A DNA stretch of 28,187 bases from Neisseria lactamica. GTDB lineage: Bacteria; Pseudomonadota; Gammaproteobacteria; Burkholderiales; Neisseriaceae. Location of the stretch: the NCBI GenBank assembly GCA_001067655.1, contig JUNU01000017.1, forward strand, positions 1-28,187, in the 5' to 3' direction. Shown here piece by piece: positions 17,392 to 26,127 of this stretch. Position 1 is the stretch's first letter; every line of letters begins with the position of its first letter. Made by a program: the position numbers and the translations under genes. The notes beneath the pieces are model-generated. The model ran no database searches. It saw nothing but the letters and a program-made list of their open reading frames with translations, and was not told the origin of the DNA.

Positions 17392-17423
17392 GACTGCCTG
17401 CCGACGGGTTTCGGCAGGCAGTC
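17392..17423 (+). terminator. Hairpin terminator after the dehydrogenase gene
   Basis: GACTGCCTGCCGA (17392-17404) pairs perfectly with 17411-17423 around a 6-base loop, and GGCTTTCTT follows on the plus strand. It suggests that the dehydrogenase is at least partly transcribed apart from the following genes. Confidence 0.65.
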
Positions 17424-17444
17424 GGCTTTCTTAGACCGTTTGTT

Positions 17445-17505
17445 TTCAGACGACCTAAGAAAGCCCTTATTTATATGATACTGCTGCGTTTTCAGGTCGT
17501 ATGAA
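17445..17505. repeat. DUS plus a mutated DUS facing it
   Basis: An intact DUS in reverse orientation lies at 17445-17456. At 17494-17505 a copy reads AGGTCGTATGAA, one base off. They face each other like the inverted pairs elsewhere but are about 37 bp apart, so this looks like a decayed or separated pair just upstream of the flippase gene. Confidence 0.6.
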
Positions 17506-17535
17506 AATCTTGGCGGCAACAAATCCCTCCTATTT

Positions 17536-18969
17536 ATGAATATAAGAAAAATACTCGGCTATGCCTTGGGTCCGATAGGCAGTGCGGCTTTCGGCATCCT
17601 CTCGCTTCCGCTGATTTCATGGTACTACCCTGCGGAAGATATTGGCCGTATCGTCTTACTACAAACCATATCCGCTCTGACCATCCTGATTTTGGGGCTG
17701 GGCTTGGATCAGGCGTATATCCGCGAATACTATGCTGCAGAAGATAAAGCTGCGCTGTTTAAATCCTTCAGCCTGTCTCCGTTTGTTTTGAGCATTGCCG
17801 GGGTATTGCTGATACTTTTGTGGAATCCCTCTTGGCCGTCTGAAATCATTTTTGACTTGAACAATGCCAAACTGGGTATTCTGTTTTTGGTCTTCTTACT
17901 GACCACCCTGTTTACCCGCTTTTTCTCGCTCATCCTACGGATGCAGGAAAAGGCAATTGCTTTCTCGCTCAGCCAGCTGACACCGAAATTCCTGATTTTG
18001 GTTTTGGTTTTGCTCTTCATCCTAATCGGCATCCCCACCCACACCACCAGCCTGGTCTTTGCCTATACCGTCGCCCAAATACTGACCGTCGCCGTATTGA
18101 TCTACCAAACCCGAACTGATTTGGCCGCCGCCATCCGTTCGCCTTGGTCGGCAAAGCTGCACAAAATGGGGTTGAAATACGGACTGCCTTTAGCCTTCGG
18201 CAATCTGGCCTACTGGGGACTGACTTCCATCGACCGCTTTGTGTTGAAACAGATGGCAAGTTTGGAGCAACTGGGTATTTACTCGATGGCGGTCAGCTTC
18301 GGCGCTGTCGCCCTGATTTTCCAAAGCGTATTCTCAACCATATGGGCGCCATTGGTGTTCAAATGGGTTGAAGACAACACCAACCTCGACAAAATCGGCG
18401 GCATTACCCTGTCGATGACTGCGCTCATCAGCGCGATGGTTTGCTTTATCGGTATTTTTTCGCCGGTGGTCACTTGGATTCTTCCCGGGAAATATGCAGC
18501 GGTACAGTTTATTTTACTGTCGTGCATGATGTTTCCTTTGTTCTATACGCTGACGGAAGTGACCGGCATCGGCTTGAACGTCGTCAAAAAAACCTGGCTG
18601 ATTACCGCAGTCAATATTGCGGCATTCCTGCTGAACTTCGGATTGCTGTATTGGCTGGTTCCGCTTTTGGGCGCACGGGGCGCCGCAATGGCAAGTGCGA
18701 CTTCTTTTTGGGTATTTATGCTCATTAAGACCGAATTGTCTTCAAGGATGTGGCAGAAGCTGCCCTGCCGGAAAATTTATACTCACACCGCACTCTGCCT
18801 GATTTTGTGCCTGAGCTATACCTACTTCGGCAACACCGGCAACTATTACATTTTTGCTTTAATCTGGCTGGCAGGTTTGATTGCCCTGATTTTGAAATAC
18901 AAAACGCAACTTTCTTCAGCTTTATTGGCAGTGAAAGGTCGTCTGAATAAAAAACATTCAACACAATAA
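17536..18969 (+). CDS. pglF: Lipid-linked oligosaccharide flippase, PglF/Wzx-like
   Basis: The 477-aa membrane protein has about 12-14 hydrophobic helices and the layout of polysaccharide-transport (Wzx/MOP) flippases. Its start (MNIRKILGYALGPIGSAAFG and the ISWYYPAEDIGRIVLLQT segment) resembles neisserial PglF as I recall it, and the position upstream of pglB and pglC fits. It would move undecaprenyl-linked glycan to the periplasm. No clear ribosome-binding site is visible at the ATG at 17536. It contains a GCCGTCTGAA core (17835-17844) and, near its end, a normal DUS (18936-18947). The symbol is a likely assignment; generic Wzx is the alternative. Confidence 0.75.
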   Translation: MNIRKILGYALGPIGSAAFGILSLPLISWYYPAEDIGRIVLLQTISALTILILGLGLDQAYIREYYAAEDKAALFKSFSLSPFVLSIAGVLLILLWNPSWPSEIIFDLNNAKLGILFLVFLLTTLFTRFFSLILRMQEKAIAFSLSQLTPKFLILVLVLLFILIGIPTHTTSLVFAYTVAQILTVAVLIYQTRTDLAAAIRSPWSAKLHKMGLKYGLPLAFGNLAYWGLTSIDRFVLKQMASLEQLGIYSMAVSFGAVALIFQSVFSTIWAPLVFKWVEDNTNLDKIGGITLSMTALISAMVCFIGIFSPVVTWILPGKYAAVQFILLSCMMFPLFYTLTEVTGIGLNVVKKTWLITAVNIAAFLLNFGLLYWLVPLLGARGAAMASATSFWVFMLIKTELSSRMWQKLPCRKIYTHTALCLILCLSYTYFGNTGNYYIFALIWLAGLIALILKYKTQLSSALLAVKGRLNKKHSTQ

Positions 18970-19095
18970 CAACCATATCGCGCGCAGTTTTGATTCTGCC
19001 GCTACAAAACGCTTACTCACCGAGAATCTTTGATTTTGTGCCCTGTCCGCAACCTATGCGGCTTGTACGCCAACACACTCGACACAGGTATTATC

Positions 19096-20268
19096 ATGCA
19101 TACATTAATCATTCCTTCTTGGTATCCATCCACTCCGGACGACGTCAACGGAATCTTCTTCCGCCTGCAAGCACAAGCCTTGCAACGCTCCGGAGTCAAA
19201 GTAGGGGTCGTCGCACCGATATTCCGTTCGTTCAGAACTCAGGCAAAAACTGCGTTCAACCCGAAAAATTACGGAATAAGGACCTACATCGACAAAGACG
19301 TACCGACTTATGTGTACGACAGCATGTTTTTCTTCCCGCGCATTCCGTATATCGACCGCAAACGGGAAATTGCCGCCAGTATGAAACTGTTCCGCCGATA
19401 CGTTGCAGACCACGGCATGCCCGACGTCCTGCACGCGCACTGTGTCAACAGCGGCGGCATCATTGCATACGAAATACACAAAGCAACCGGCATTCCGTAT
19501 GTCATCACCGAACACAGCACCACCTACGCCCGCAAACTTATCCGCGACTGGCAGCGCCCGCTGATGTATGCCGCCGCCCAAAACGCCGCCTGCCGCTTGG
19601 CCGTCAGCCGCGACTTTGCCGAACTGCTGAAAGAAGAATACCGCGGATTGGAGTGGCAATATGTTCCCAATATCCTGTCCGCCAGCTTTGAAGCGCCGAT
19701 AGACCTTGCCGACAAACCGACCAACGAAGACTTTACCTTCTGCTCGGTCGCACACCTGCAACATAAAAAAGGCTACGACATCCTGCTGCCCGCCTTTGCC
19801 GAAGCAGTCAAAGCCTATCCGAACCTGAAGCTGAAAATCGGCGGGGGCGGCTACGAAGAATTCAAGCTACACCGTTTGGCAAAAGATTTGGGCTTGGAAG
19901 ACAACGTTATCTTTGAAGGTCGTCTGAAAAACGAAGAAGTCTTGGATTTGATGCATCACAGTGATGCTTTCGTATTGGCCAGCCGCCACGAAACTTTCGG
20001 CGTCGTTTTCATTGAGGCTTTGGCGCAAGGACTGCCCGTCATCGCGACGCGCTGTGGCGGTCCTGAGACTATCGTCAATCCATCCAACGGGCTTTTGGTC
20101 GATGTCGGAGACCAAAAATCGCTGACGGAAGCACTTATCTCCCTCTATCGGAACCGGAAAAAATATTTCCCGCGCCTGTTGCGCGAAAACTGCCTGAAAG
20201 AATTTGGAGAGCGTCCTGTTACCGAACAAATCATTTCTGCATATAATAAAGCTCTTGGAACGACCTAA
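19096..20268 (+). CDS. Glycosyltransferase family 4 (GT-B)
   Basis: The 390-aa cytoplasmic enzyme has a GT-B fold. The N-terminal domain starts MHTLIIPSWYPSTPDDVNGI; the C-terminal donor domain has FCSVAHLQHKKGYDILLPAF, a GGGYEE loop, and the GT4 signature SRHETFGVVFIEALAQGLPVIATRC, with the conserved Glu pair spaced as in retaining GT4 enzymes. It probably adds a sugar to the lipid-linked glycan. Donor and acceptor cannot be told from sequence; PglG/PglH-like roles are possible given the locus. The ATG at 19096 is preferred over an in-frame start at 19030, which would add 22 residues. A DUS is in frame at 19917-19928. Confidence 0.88.
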   Translation: MHTLIIPSWYPSTPDDVNGIFFRLQAQALQRSGVKVGVVAPIFRSFRTQAKTAFNPKNYGIRTYIDKDVPTYVYDSMFFFPRIPYIDRKREIAASMKLFRRYVADHGMPDVLHAHCVNSGGIIAYEIHKATGIPYVITEHSTTYARKLIRDWQRPLMYAAAQNAACRLAVSRDFAELLKEEYRGLEWQYVPNILSASFEAPIDLADKPTNEDFTFCSVAHLQHKKGYDILLPAFAEAVKAYPNLKLKIGGGGYEEFKLHRLAKDLGLEDNVIFEGRLKNEEVLDLMHHSDAFVLASRHETFGVVFIEALAQGLPVIATRCGGPETIVNPSNGLLVDVGDQKSLTEALISLYRNRKKYFPRLLRENCLKEFGERPVTEQIISAYNKALGTT

Positions 20269-20283
20269 ATTTCAGGAAGCAAC

Positions 20284-21561
20284 GTGAAAATTAAAAAACA
20301 AAATATATACATTACTATGCTTTATACGATGGTTACCGCCTACATGTTGGGGCCGATGCTGTCGTATAAACTGGGGATTCCGCGTATCGACAATCCGCTG
20401 ACCCTCTTACTGGTGCCTGCCACCCTGCTGATTTTTTTCATAGAAAACAAAATATTCAACAGCAAGGCAGGACTCATGCTGGTGGCTGTCGGGCTGATGA
20501 CCGGCTGGAGCGCGATCCACCTGCTCATCACGCCGATGGATTCGGTCAGGGTCATGGATAGCTTTTTCTTCCTGTCTGTTGCCGGCTTGTTTTATCTGCT
20601 GTATCTGATTTTGAACCGACACGAAAACCCCTTGCGCTTCATACGCAGGCTGTTGATTTTCTTTTGCGCCTTTATCATTATCCCGCCCGTTATCGAAGTA
20701 TTGACCGGCACACAGTTTGTCAACTCAGACGAAATTTTGGCGATTGAAGCCGGCGTTATTAAAGGCTTTTTCTTCAACCCCAACAACTTGGGTACGACCG
20801 CACTCTGCTTCGCCCCTGCCGTTTTGATATTTTTCAATATCGGTGTCAGCAAAAGAGAACATCTGTTCGGCTGGATTTTGTTTTTGAGTTTGGGTGCGAT
20901 TATTTTTGCCAGTGCGTCACGCACGGCGACGATGTGTTACATCATTTTGTTCTTATTGAACCTGATTTACCGCAATAACGGACTGTTCTCCCTGCTGACC
21001 GTCGGCGTCGCAGGCGCGGTTTTGTCGATGATTCCGAAGCAATACATTGCCGACTTTCTGCTTTCGATGCACGGCAACGTCTTTTTGGAAAACATTTCTT
21101 CCCGCCTGTATTTGTTCCTGTTCGACTTGGAAAGCGACAACTCGGTCGGTTACCGCCAAGAAATTTATAACTACTTCTGGAGCAATCCGCCGCTTTTGCT
21201 TTACGGCTACGGCCCTAAAAACTTTCAGGAATACTTCGGCGGGCATTTGAGCGACAGCCTCGGTTTTGAAAACCCGCACAGCTTCATCATCGAACTGTAT
21301 TTGGGCTTCGGCATCATTTCCTTAATCGGCTTCATCTGCTACATCATTTGGTATGCAATGAACGTCTTTTTAAGCCAAAACCTGCGAAACAAACAAAAAG
21401 CCATCGGCTTGGCGGCAATCGGCCTGTTTATTTTGGCGGGCTTCATCCCGTCCACCATTTTGCGTATGCCCTTCCTCTGGCTGCCCTGCTTTTTGATTTT
21501 CCTGTACAGCGTCCTGCCGCAGCGCGATACGGCGTATAACGCGTACCGATACACCCCTTGA
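20284..21561 (+). CDS. Wzy/O-antigen ligase-like membrane protein
   Basis: The 425-aa protein has roughly 10-12 membrane segments and signatures of the O-antigen ligase/polymerase superfamily: FFFNPNNLGTTALCFAP mid-protein, SASRTATMCYIIL with its conserved Arg, and a large periplasmic loop ending in ENPHSFIIELYLGFGIISLIG. Such enzymes polymerise or transfer undecaprenyl-linked glycans in the periplasm. It is shorter than neisserial PglL oligosaccharyltransferase (about 600 aa) and lacks an obvious C-terminal soluble domain. It starts with GTG at 20284, preceded by AGGAAG at good spacing; ATG 20317 is the alternative. Sixteen bases separate it from the upstream GT4. Confidence 0.8.
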   Translation: MKIKKQNIYITMLYTMVTAYMLGPMLSYKLGIPRIDNPLTLLLVPATLLIFFIENKIFNSKAGLMLVAVGLMTGWSAIHLLITPMDSVRVMDSFFFLSVAGLFYLLYLILNRHENPLRFIRRLLIFFCAFIIIPPVIEVLTGTQFVNSDEILAIEAGVIKGFFFNPNNLGTTALCFAPAVLIFFNIGVSKREHLFGWILFLSLGAIIFASASRTATMCYIILFLLNLIYRNNGLFSLLTVGVAGAVLSMIPKQYIADFLLSMHGNVFLENISSRLYLFLFDLESDNSVGYRQEIYNYFWSNPPLLLYGYGPKNFQEYFGGHLSDSLGFENPHSFIIELYLGFGIISLIGFICYIIWYAMNVFLSQNLRNKQKAIGLAAIGLFILAGFIPSTILRMPFLWLPCFLIFLYSVLPQRDTAYNAYRYTP

Positions 21562-21574
21562 TAGAAAACATGAT

Positions 21575-22648
21575 ATGAAAAAAATTGTTTTGACTACTTC
21601 CATGTCCGGCCTCGGCGGCACTGAAAACGCGACCTTCCGCTTAGGACGGTTGCTCAGGCAGCGCGGCCACGAGGTCGTCCTTGCCTCTTCCGATGGCCCG
21701 CTCATCAAAGAAGCCCAAGCCTTGGGCATTCAATGGCGTCCTATTGATTTTTATCAGGGCGGCATCTTGGGCTACATCAAGGGCATGTTCGCCTACATGA
21801 AGATGTTGAAACAAGAAAAACCCGACATCATCCACTGCCAAATGGCGCGCATTGTTCCCGCCTGCGCCATCGCAGCAAAAATAGCTTCTCCCAAAACCAA
21901 AGTGTTCTACCACGCGCGCGGTTTGGAAGCGGAAACCTATCCCAAAATCGCCAAACTTTTTGACAAACTGGGCGTATATATCATCGGCAACTGCAGACAC
22001 GAGCAGGAAAAACTCATCCGCCACGGCTTCCCCGCTAACCGCATCACCTACACCTACAACGCCCTACACAAAGTCGATTACGTTCCTGAAAAAACCGCCA
22101 AAGACTACGTCATGCTCGGTACGCTGTCCCGCTTGGATACCGTCCGCGCCGTGCATGTAATGCTGGACATCTTTAAGAAAATGGTTGACCGCAATATGCC
22201 CGTGCGCCTGAACGTGGCGGGCATAGGCGAAGAGATGGACAATTTAAAAGCGCAAGCGAAGCGTCTAGGCATAGATGACAAAGTTACCTTCCTCGGCGGC
22301 GTGCGCGATTTGACCGGTTATTTCAAAGACGTGGATATTTTGGTGAACACGCCGCACTGTATCGGCGACCACGGCGCAGGTGTCGGCAACAACATCCTTG
22401 AAGCCGGCCTCTACGACACGCCCGTCGTAACCTACAACATGGGCGGCATTTCCGAAATGGTCATTACCGGCGAAACCGGATACTGCTACCCCTTCGGCGA
22501 AGACGAAGCCTTTATCGAAGCCGTTGATAAACTCATCAAACAACCCGAGCTGCGCGAGAAAATGGGCAAAGCCCTGCATAAACACGTTGAGACCTTGTGT
22601 TCCGATGATGAAATCTATCGCACCACAATGACCGCTTACGATATGTGA
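21575..22648 (+). CDS. Glycosyltransferase family 4 (GT-B)
   Basis: The 357-aa enzyme opens with MKKIVLTTSMSGLGGTENAT, a typical GT4 acceptor-side glycine loop. The donor domain runs from about residue 190 (VMLGTLSRLDTVRAVHVMLDIF), with NVAGIGEE, and GVGNNILEAGLYDTPVVTYN in place of the usual E-x7-E segment. It is likely retaining; donor unknown. It follows the Wzy-like gene by 13 bp, and its TGA overlaps by one base the DUS that precedes the next gene. Confidence 0.87.
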   Translation: MKKIVLTTSMSGLGGTENATFRLGRLLRQRGHEVVLASSDGPLIKEAQALGIQWRPIDFYQGGILGYIKGMFAYMKMLKQEKPDIIHCQMARIVPACAIAAKIASPKTKVFYHARGLEAETYPKIAKLFDKLGVYIIGNCRHEQEKLIRHGFPANRITYTYNALHKVDYVPEKTAKDYVMLGTLSRLDTVRAVHVMLDIFKKMVDRNMPVRLNVAGIGEEMDNLKAQAKRLGIDDKVTFLGGVRDLTGYFKDVDILVNTPHCIGDHGAGVGNNILEAGLYDTPVVTYNMGGISEMVITGETGYCYPFGEDEAFIEAVDKLIKQPELREKMGKALHKHVETLCSDDEIYRTTMTAYDM

Positions 22649-22659
22649 GGTCGTCTGAA
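22648..22659 (+). repeat. DUS between two glycosyltransferase genes
   Basis: AGGTCGTCTGAA fills the 14-bp gap between a stop codon and the next start codon. Its leading GAGG may also serve as a weak ribosome-binding site, about 12 bases before the ATG at 22663. Confidence 0.75.
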
Positions 22660-22662
22660 AAT

Positions 22663-23835
22663 ATGAACATCACCATCGTCGCCCCCTACTGTTCGCTGCC
22701 GTCCGAGCCGCATTTCAACCGCTTCTGGTACCTCGCCGAGCTGTTGTCGCAGTCTCATGATGTGCTGCTGATTACCAGTAATTTCAAACACTACGACAAA
22801 TCTTTCAGACGACCTGAAGATGCCGAATCTGCTTCGCAAGGTCGTCTGAAAGTCATGCTGCTGGAAGAGAGCGGCTACGGCAAAAACGTATCGCTGGACC
22901 GCGTCAAAAGCCATCATGTGTTCGTCAAAAATTTTGAGCAATGGCTGAACAACTGCCGTCCGGGCGAACAAGACGTCGTCTTTTCCGCCTACCCGCTGAT
23001 TGCCACCAATCTGCTTTTGGGCGAACACAAAGCGCGTTTGGGCTACAAGCTGATTATCGACGTGCAGGACGTATGGCCGGAATCCTTCTCCTCGGTCGTG
23101 CCGTTTTTGAAAAAAATCCCGCACAACCTGCTGCCCTTCTCCTCCCGCGCCAACCGTGCCTACCGTTACGCCGACGCGCTGGTCGCCGTATCGCAGACCT
23201 ACCTCGACCGCGCCAAAGAAGCCAATCCGAACGTACCCGGCGAAGTCGTCTATATCGGTGCGGATTTTCCGAAACTCGATGCCGCGCCGGCAAAAGACTT
23301 CGGCGACAGCAAAACCCGTTTCTTCTACTTGGGTACGCTCAGTTACAGCTATGACGTGGAAACCGTGTGCAAGGGCGTTCGGAAACTTTTGAACGACGGC
23401 GAAAATGTAGAGCTGCACATCATGGGCGGCGGCCCCGATTTGGACAGGCTCAAACAATACGCCTGCGAGGGCATCCGGTTTTACGGCTACATCCCCTACG
23501 CCGAAATGATGTCGGTCGCCAAAGGCTGCGATATCTCCGTCAACGCCATCCATTCCTACGCCATGCAGTCGATTACCAACAAACTGTCCGACTACATGGC
23601 ATTGCAAAAACCGATTTTAAACAGCCAGGTCAACGACGAAGTTGCCGAAGTCCTCACCCTGCTGCCGCACGCGGACTACCGTTCCGGCGATGTGGACAGC
23701 TTCGTCCAAGCCGCCAAAGACATTCTGGCGCGCAAAAACGACCCCGTTCAATCCGACGAAATCGTCCGCCGGTTCAAGCGCGATGTAGCGTATCAAAAAA
23801 TCGTCAACCTGATTGAAAGATTAGCCCATGAGTAA
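22663..23835 (+). CDS. Glycosyltransferase family 4, WbuB-like
   Basis: The 390-aa enzyme has the DVWPES motif after a hydrophobic strand (LIIDVQDVWPESFSSVVPFL), typical of WbuB-type GT4 enzymes that act on amino sugars in O-antigen and capsule synthesis. The donor domain has FFYLGTLSYSYDVETVCKGV, IMGGGPDLDRL and FYGYIPYAEMM, while the late acidic signature is weak (NKLSDYMALQKPIL). Residues about 48-62 (FRRPEDAESASQGRL) are encoded by two inverted DUS copies (22804-22815 and 22839-22850) and the bases between them, which looks like an uptake-signal insertion into a surface loop. The start at 22663 follows a DUS. The stop overlaps the pglB start by 8 bp. Confidence 0.88.
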   Translation: MNITIVAPYCSLPSEPHFNRFWYLAELLSQSHDVLLITSNFKHYDKSFRRPEDAESASQGRLKVMLLEESGYGKNVSLDRVKSHHVFVKNFEQWLNNCRPGEQDVVFSAYPLIATNLLLGEHKARLGYKLIIDVQDVWPESFSSVVPFLKKIPHNLLPFSSRANRAYRYADALVAVSQTYLDRAKEANPNVPGEVVYIGADFPKLDAAPAKDFGDSKTRFFYLGTLSYSYDVETVCKGVRKLLNDGENVELHIMGGGPDLDRLKQYACEGIRFYGYIPYAEMMSVAKGCDISVNAIHSYAMQSITNKLSDYMALQKPILNSQVNDEVAEVLTLLPHADYRSGDVDSFVQAAKDILARKNDPVQSDEIVRRFKRDVAYQKIVNLIERLAHE

Positions 23836-24445
23836 ATTCTTCAAACGCCTGTTTGACATCGTCGCCTCCGCCTCGGGACTGATTTTCCTCTCACCCGTAT
23901 TTTTGATTTTAATCTACCTCATCCGCAAAAACCTGGGCGAACCGGTATTTTTCACCCAAGAGCGGCCGGGCAAAGACGGCAAACCGTTCAAAATGATCAA
24001 ATTCCGCTCCATGCGCGATGCAGTCGATAAAGACGGCAACCCTCTGCCCGACAGCGAGCGGCTGACCCCTTTCGGCAAAAAGCTGCGCGCCACAAGCTTG
24101 GACGAACTTCCAGAGCTTTGGAACGTTCTAAAAGGAGATATGAGCTTGGTCGGCCCACGACCGCTTTTGATGAGCTACCTGCCGCTTTACAACGAATTTC
24201 AAAACCGCCGCCACGAAATGAAACCAGGCGTAACGGGTTGGGCGCAGGTCAACGGGCGCAACGCGCTTTCGTGGGACGAAAAGTTCGCACACGATATTTG
24301 GTATATCGACCATTACAGTTTTTGGCTGGATATGAAAATCCTGTTTTTGACAGTCAAAAAAGTCTTTATCAAAGAAGGTATTTCGGCTGAGGGAGAAGCC
24401 ACCATGCCCTATTTCACAGGAAATGACACTGATGCGAAAAAATAA
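23828..24445 (+). CDS. pglB2: Undecaprenyl-phosphate phosphoglycosyltransferase, PglB N-terminal domain
   Basis: The 205-aa monotopic phosphoglycosyltransferase moves a phospho-sugar from UDP to undecaprenyl phosphate, the first membrane step of O-linked protein glycosylation. One N-terminal hydrophobic re-entrant helix (LFDIVASASGLIFLSPVFLI), the PVFFTQERPGKDGKPFKMIK segment, the catalytic Asp92-Glu93 in SLDELPELWN, and LVGPRPLL are all present. It follows the first domain of meningococcal PglB very closely but stops at MPYFTGNDTDAKK, just where the acetyltransferase (PglB) or ATP-grasp (PglB2) domain normally begins. The stop comes directly after an A6 tract (24436-24441), and the ATP-grasp partner starts in the overlapping +1 frame. 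Confidence 0.92.
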   Translation: MSKFFKRLFDIVASASGLIFLSPVFLILIYLIRKNLGEPVFFTQERPGKDGKPFKMIKFRSMRDAVDKDGNPLPDSERLTPFGKKLRATSLDELPELWNVLKGDMSLVGPRPLLMSYLPLYNEFQNRRHEMKPGVTGWAQVNGRNALSWDEKFAHDIWYIDHYSFWLDMKILFLTVKKVFIKEGISAEGEATMPYFTGNDTDAKK

Positions 24446-25406
24446 CGTACTTATCCTTTCCGCGGGAAGGCGCGTCGAATTGGTACAGGATTTTCAAACT
24501 GAAGCTGCCAAGTTTTCAGACGACGTCAAGATTTTGACGACGGATTTGGTACCACGCATGTCTTCCGCCTGCCATGTTTCGGACGGTTCGTTTGAAGTGC
24601 CGTTGATCAATGACAATTCGTATATCGACAGCATTTTCAATCTGGCGGTACGCGAAAACATCGGTCTGATTATCCCCACCATAGACACCGAACTGCAAAA
24701 GCTGGCAGACGAACGCGAACGCTTCGAAGCGGCAGGTAGCCACATCGTCGTTTCCGATTCGGACTTCATCGCGCAATGCCGCGACAAACGGAAAACCGCC
24801 GACCTGTTTGCACGCTACGGCATACGCTCGCCCGAAATTTACGACCGCGAGAAGTTGGTTTTCCCTTGCTTCGCCAAACCTTACGACGGCAGCCGCGCCA
24901 TCGGCGCCAAACGAATCGACACGCCCGCCTGCCTGACACCTGAAATCGTGGACGACCCCAAACTGATGTTCTGCGAACTTATCGACATCGAAAACGAATT
25001 TGCCGAGTTTACCGTCGATATGTATTACGACCATGAAGGTCGTCTGAAATGCGCCATACCGCGAAAACGCTTGGAAGTGCGCTCCGGCGAAGTCAGCAAA
25101 GGCGTTACCCGCAAAAACAGCCTCTACCAAACGCTGCTGGAAAAAATGGCGGTATTGGAAGGCGCGCGCGGCTGTATTACGGCGCAATTCTTCTGCAACG
25201 AAGAAACCGGCGAATTCTACGGCGTGGAAATCAACCCCCGCTTCGGCGGAGGCTTCCCGCTGACGTATGCCGCAGGCGGCAATTATCCGGGCTGGCTGAT
25301 GCGCGAATACCTCGGCGACGGAGAAATCCCGTTTTCAGACGACTGGGAAAACAACCTCATCATGCTGCGCTATGATGCCAAGGTCTTGATTCATGAAAAC
25401 GATTAA
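24432..25406 (+). CDS. ATP-grasp protein, PglB2 C-terminal (glyceramidotransferase) domain
   Basis: The 324-aa protein resembles carbamoyl-phosphate-synthase-type ATP-grasp ligases. A Rossmann-like N-terminal part (NNVLILSAGRRVELVQDFQ) precedes the ATP-grasp core, with CFAKPYDGSRAIGAKRI and the metal-binding end GVEINPRFGGGFPLTYAAGG. In meningococcal PglB2 such a domain is fused to the phosphoglycosyltransferase and makes the glyceramido form of the basal sugar. Here it is a separate frame overlapping pglB by 14 bp. The ATG at 24432 is preferred since AGGA lies 10 bases before it; ATG 24423 is too close to that site. A DUS is in frame at 25037-25048. Its 3' end overlaps the HAD gene. Confidence 0.85.
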   Translation: MRKNNVLILSAGRRVELVQDFQTEAAKFSDDVKILTTDLVPRMSSACHVSDGSFEVPLINDNSYIDSIFNLAVRENIGLIIPTIDTELQKLADERERFEAAGSHIVVSDSDFIAQCRDKRKTADLFARYGIRSPEIYDREKLVFPCFAKPYDGSRAIGAKRIDTPACLTPEIVDDPKLMFCELIDIENEFAEFTVDMYYDHEGRLKCAIPRKRLEVRSGEVSKGVTRKNSLYQTLLEKMAVLEGARGCITAQFFCNEETGEFYGVEINPRFGGGFPLTYAAGGNYPGWLMREYLGDGEIPFSDDWENNLIMLRYDAKVLIHEND

Positions 25407-26079
25407 TCCCGAAACCGCCGTCATTGTCTTCGACTTGGACGATACGCTGTATTCGGAATACGAATACAAGCTGTCCGGTATTCGTGCGGTCGTCGATACC
25501 GTTGTCGCACTGTATCCCGATTGGAATTCAGACGACCTATGGCGCAGCATCGACCCCGATGGCAAAGACTGGCTGGACAAGTTGTGCCGCCACTGCGGTT
25601 TCAACGAATCAGAGAAACAGGTTCTTCTATGGCAATACCGGCTGCACCGCCCGACGCTGACGTCGTATGCCTCGCCGGATTTCCTGTCCGAACTGACCGC
25701 GCCTTTCGCCGCACGCGCGCTGATTACCGATGGCAGAAGCCTGACCCAACGTCTGAAACTGGAAGCCTTGGGTCTGTCTTCCCTGTTTGACGACATCCTC
25801 GTCTCCGAAGCCTGCGCTTCGGAAAAGCCCGACGACAAACGCTTCCGCTACTTACAAGACAAATATGCCGCAAAGGCAGGCTCCTTCATCTATATCGGCG
25901 ACAACATTTCCAAAGACTTCATCGCGCCGAACGCTTTAGGCTGGATAACCATAGGATTGCGCCCTTCCGGACAGAATATCCACCGCCACCTGCCTGAAAG
26001 TTTTAACACAGAATATCATCCCAACTTTTGGATTGACTCCCTTCAAGATTTAGCATCTTTGGGCAATTCAAGCATTTAA
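25393..26079 (+). CDS. HAD-family phosphatase
   Basis: The 228-aa protein has all four HAD motifs: DLDDT with Asp14 and Asp16, the Thr of ALITDGRS, the Lys of CASEKPDDKRF, and the acidic GDNISKDF. It is probably a soluble phosphatase of the C1-cap type. It overlaps the ATP-grasp gene by 14 bp, so they are translationally coupled and likely share a pathway; dephosphorylating a phosphoglycerate-derived donor or intermediate is one guess. A DUS is in frame at 25527-25538. A role outside glycan synthesis cannot be excluded. Confidence 0.85.
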   Translation: MKTINPETAVIVFDLDDTLYSEYEYKLSGIRAVVDTVVALYPDWNSDDLWRSIDPDGKDWLDKLCRHCGFNESEKQVLLWQYRLHRPTLTSYASPDFLSELTAPFAARALITDGRSLTQRLKLEALGLSSLFDDILVSEACASEKPDDKRFRYLQDKYAAKAGSFIYIGDNISKDFIAPNALGWITIGLRPSGQNIHRHLPESFNTEYHPNFWIDSLQDLASLGNSSI

Positions 26080-26127
26080 ACATTACATAATCAAACGTAC
26101 ACTCACGATACTAAAAAGGACTATTTC

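Noticed and set aside
20284..21561. PglL oligosaccharyltransferase for the Wzy-like protein
   Set aside because: It is about 180 residues shorter than PglL as I recall it and lacks the extended C-terminal part; I kept the broader Wzy/ligase call.
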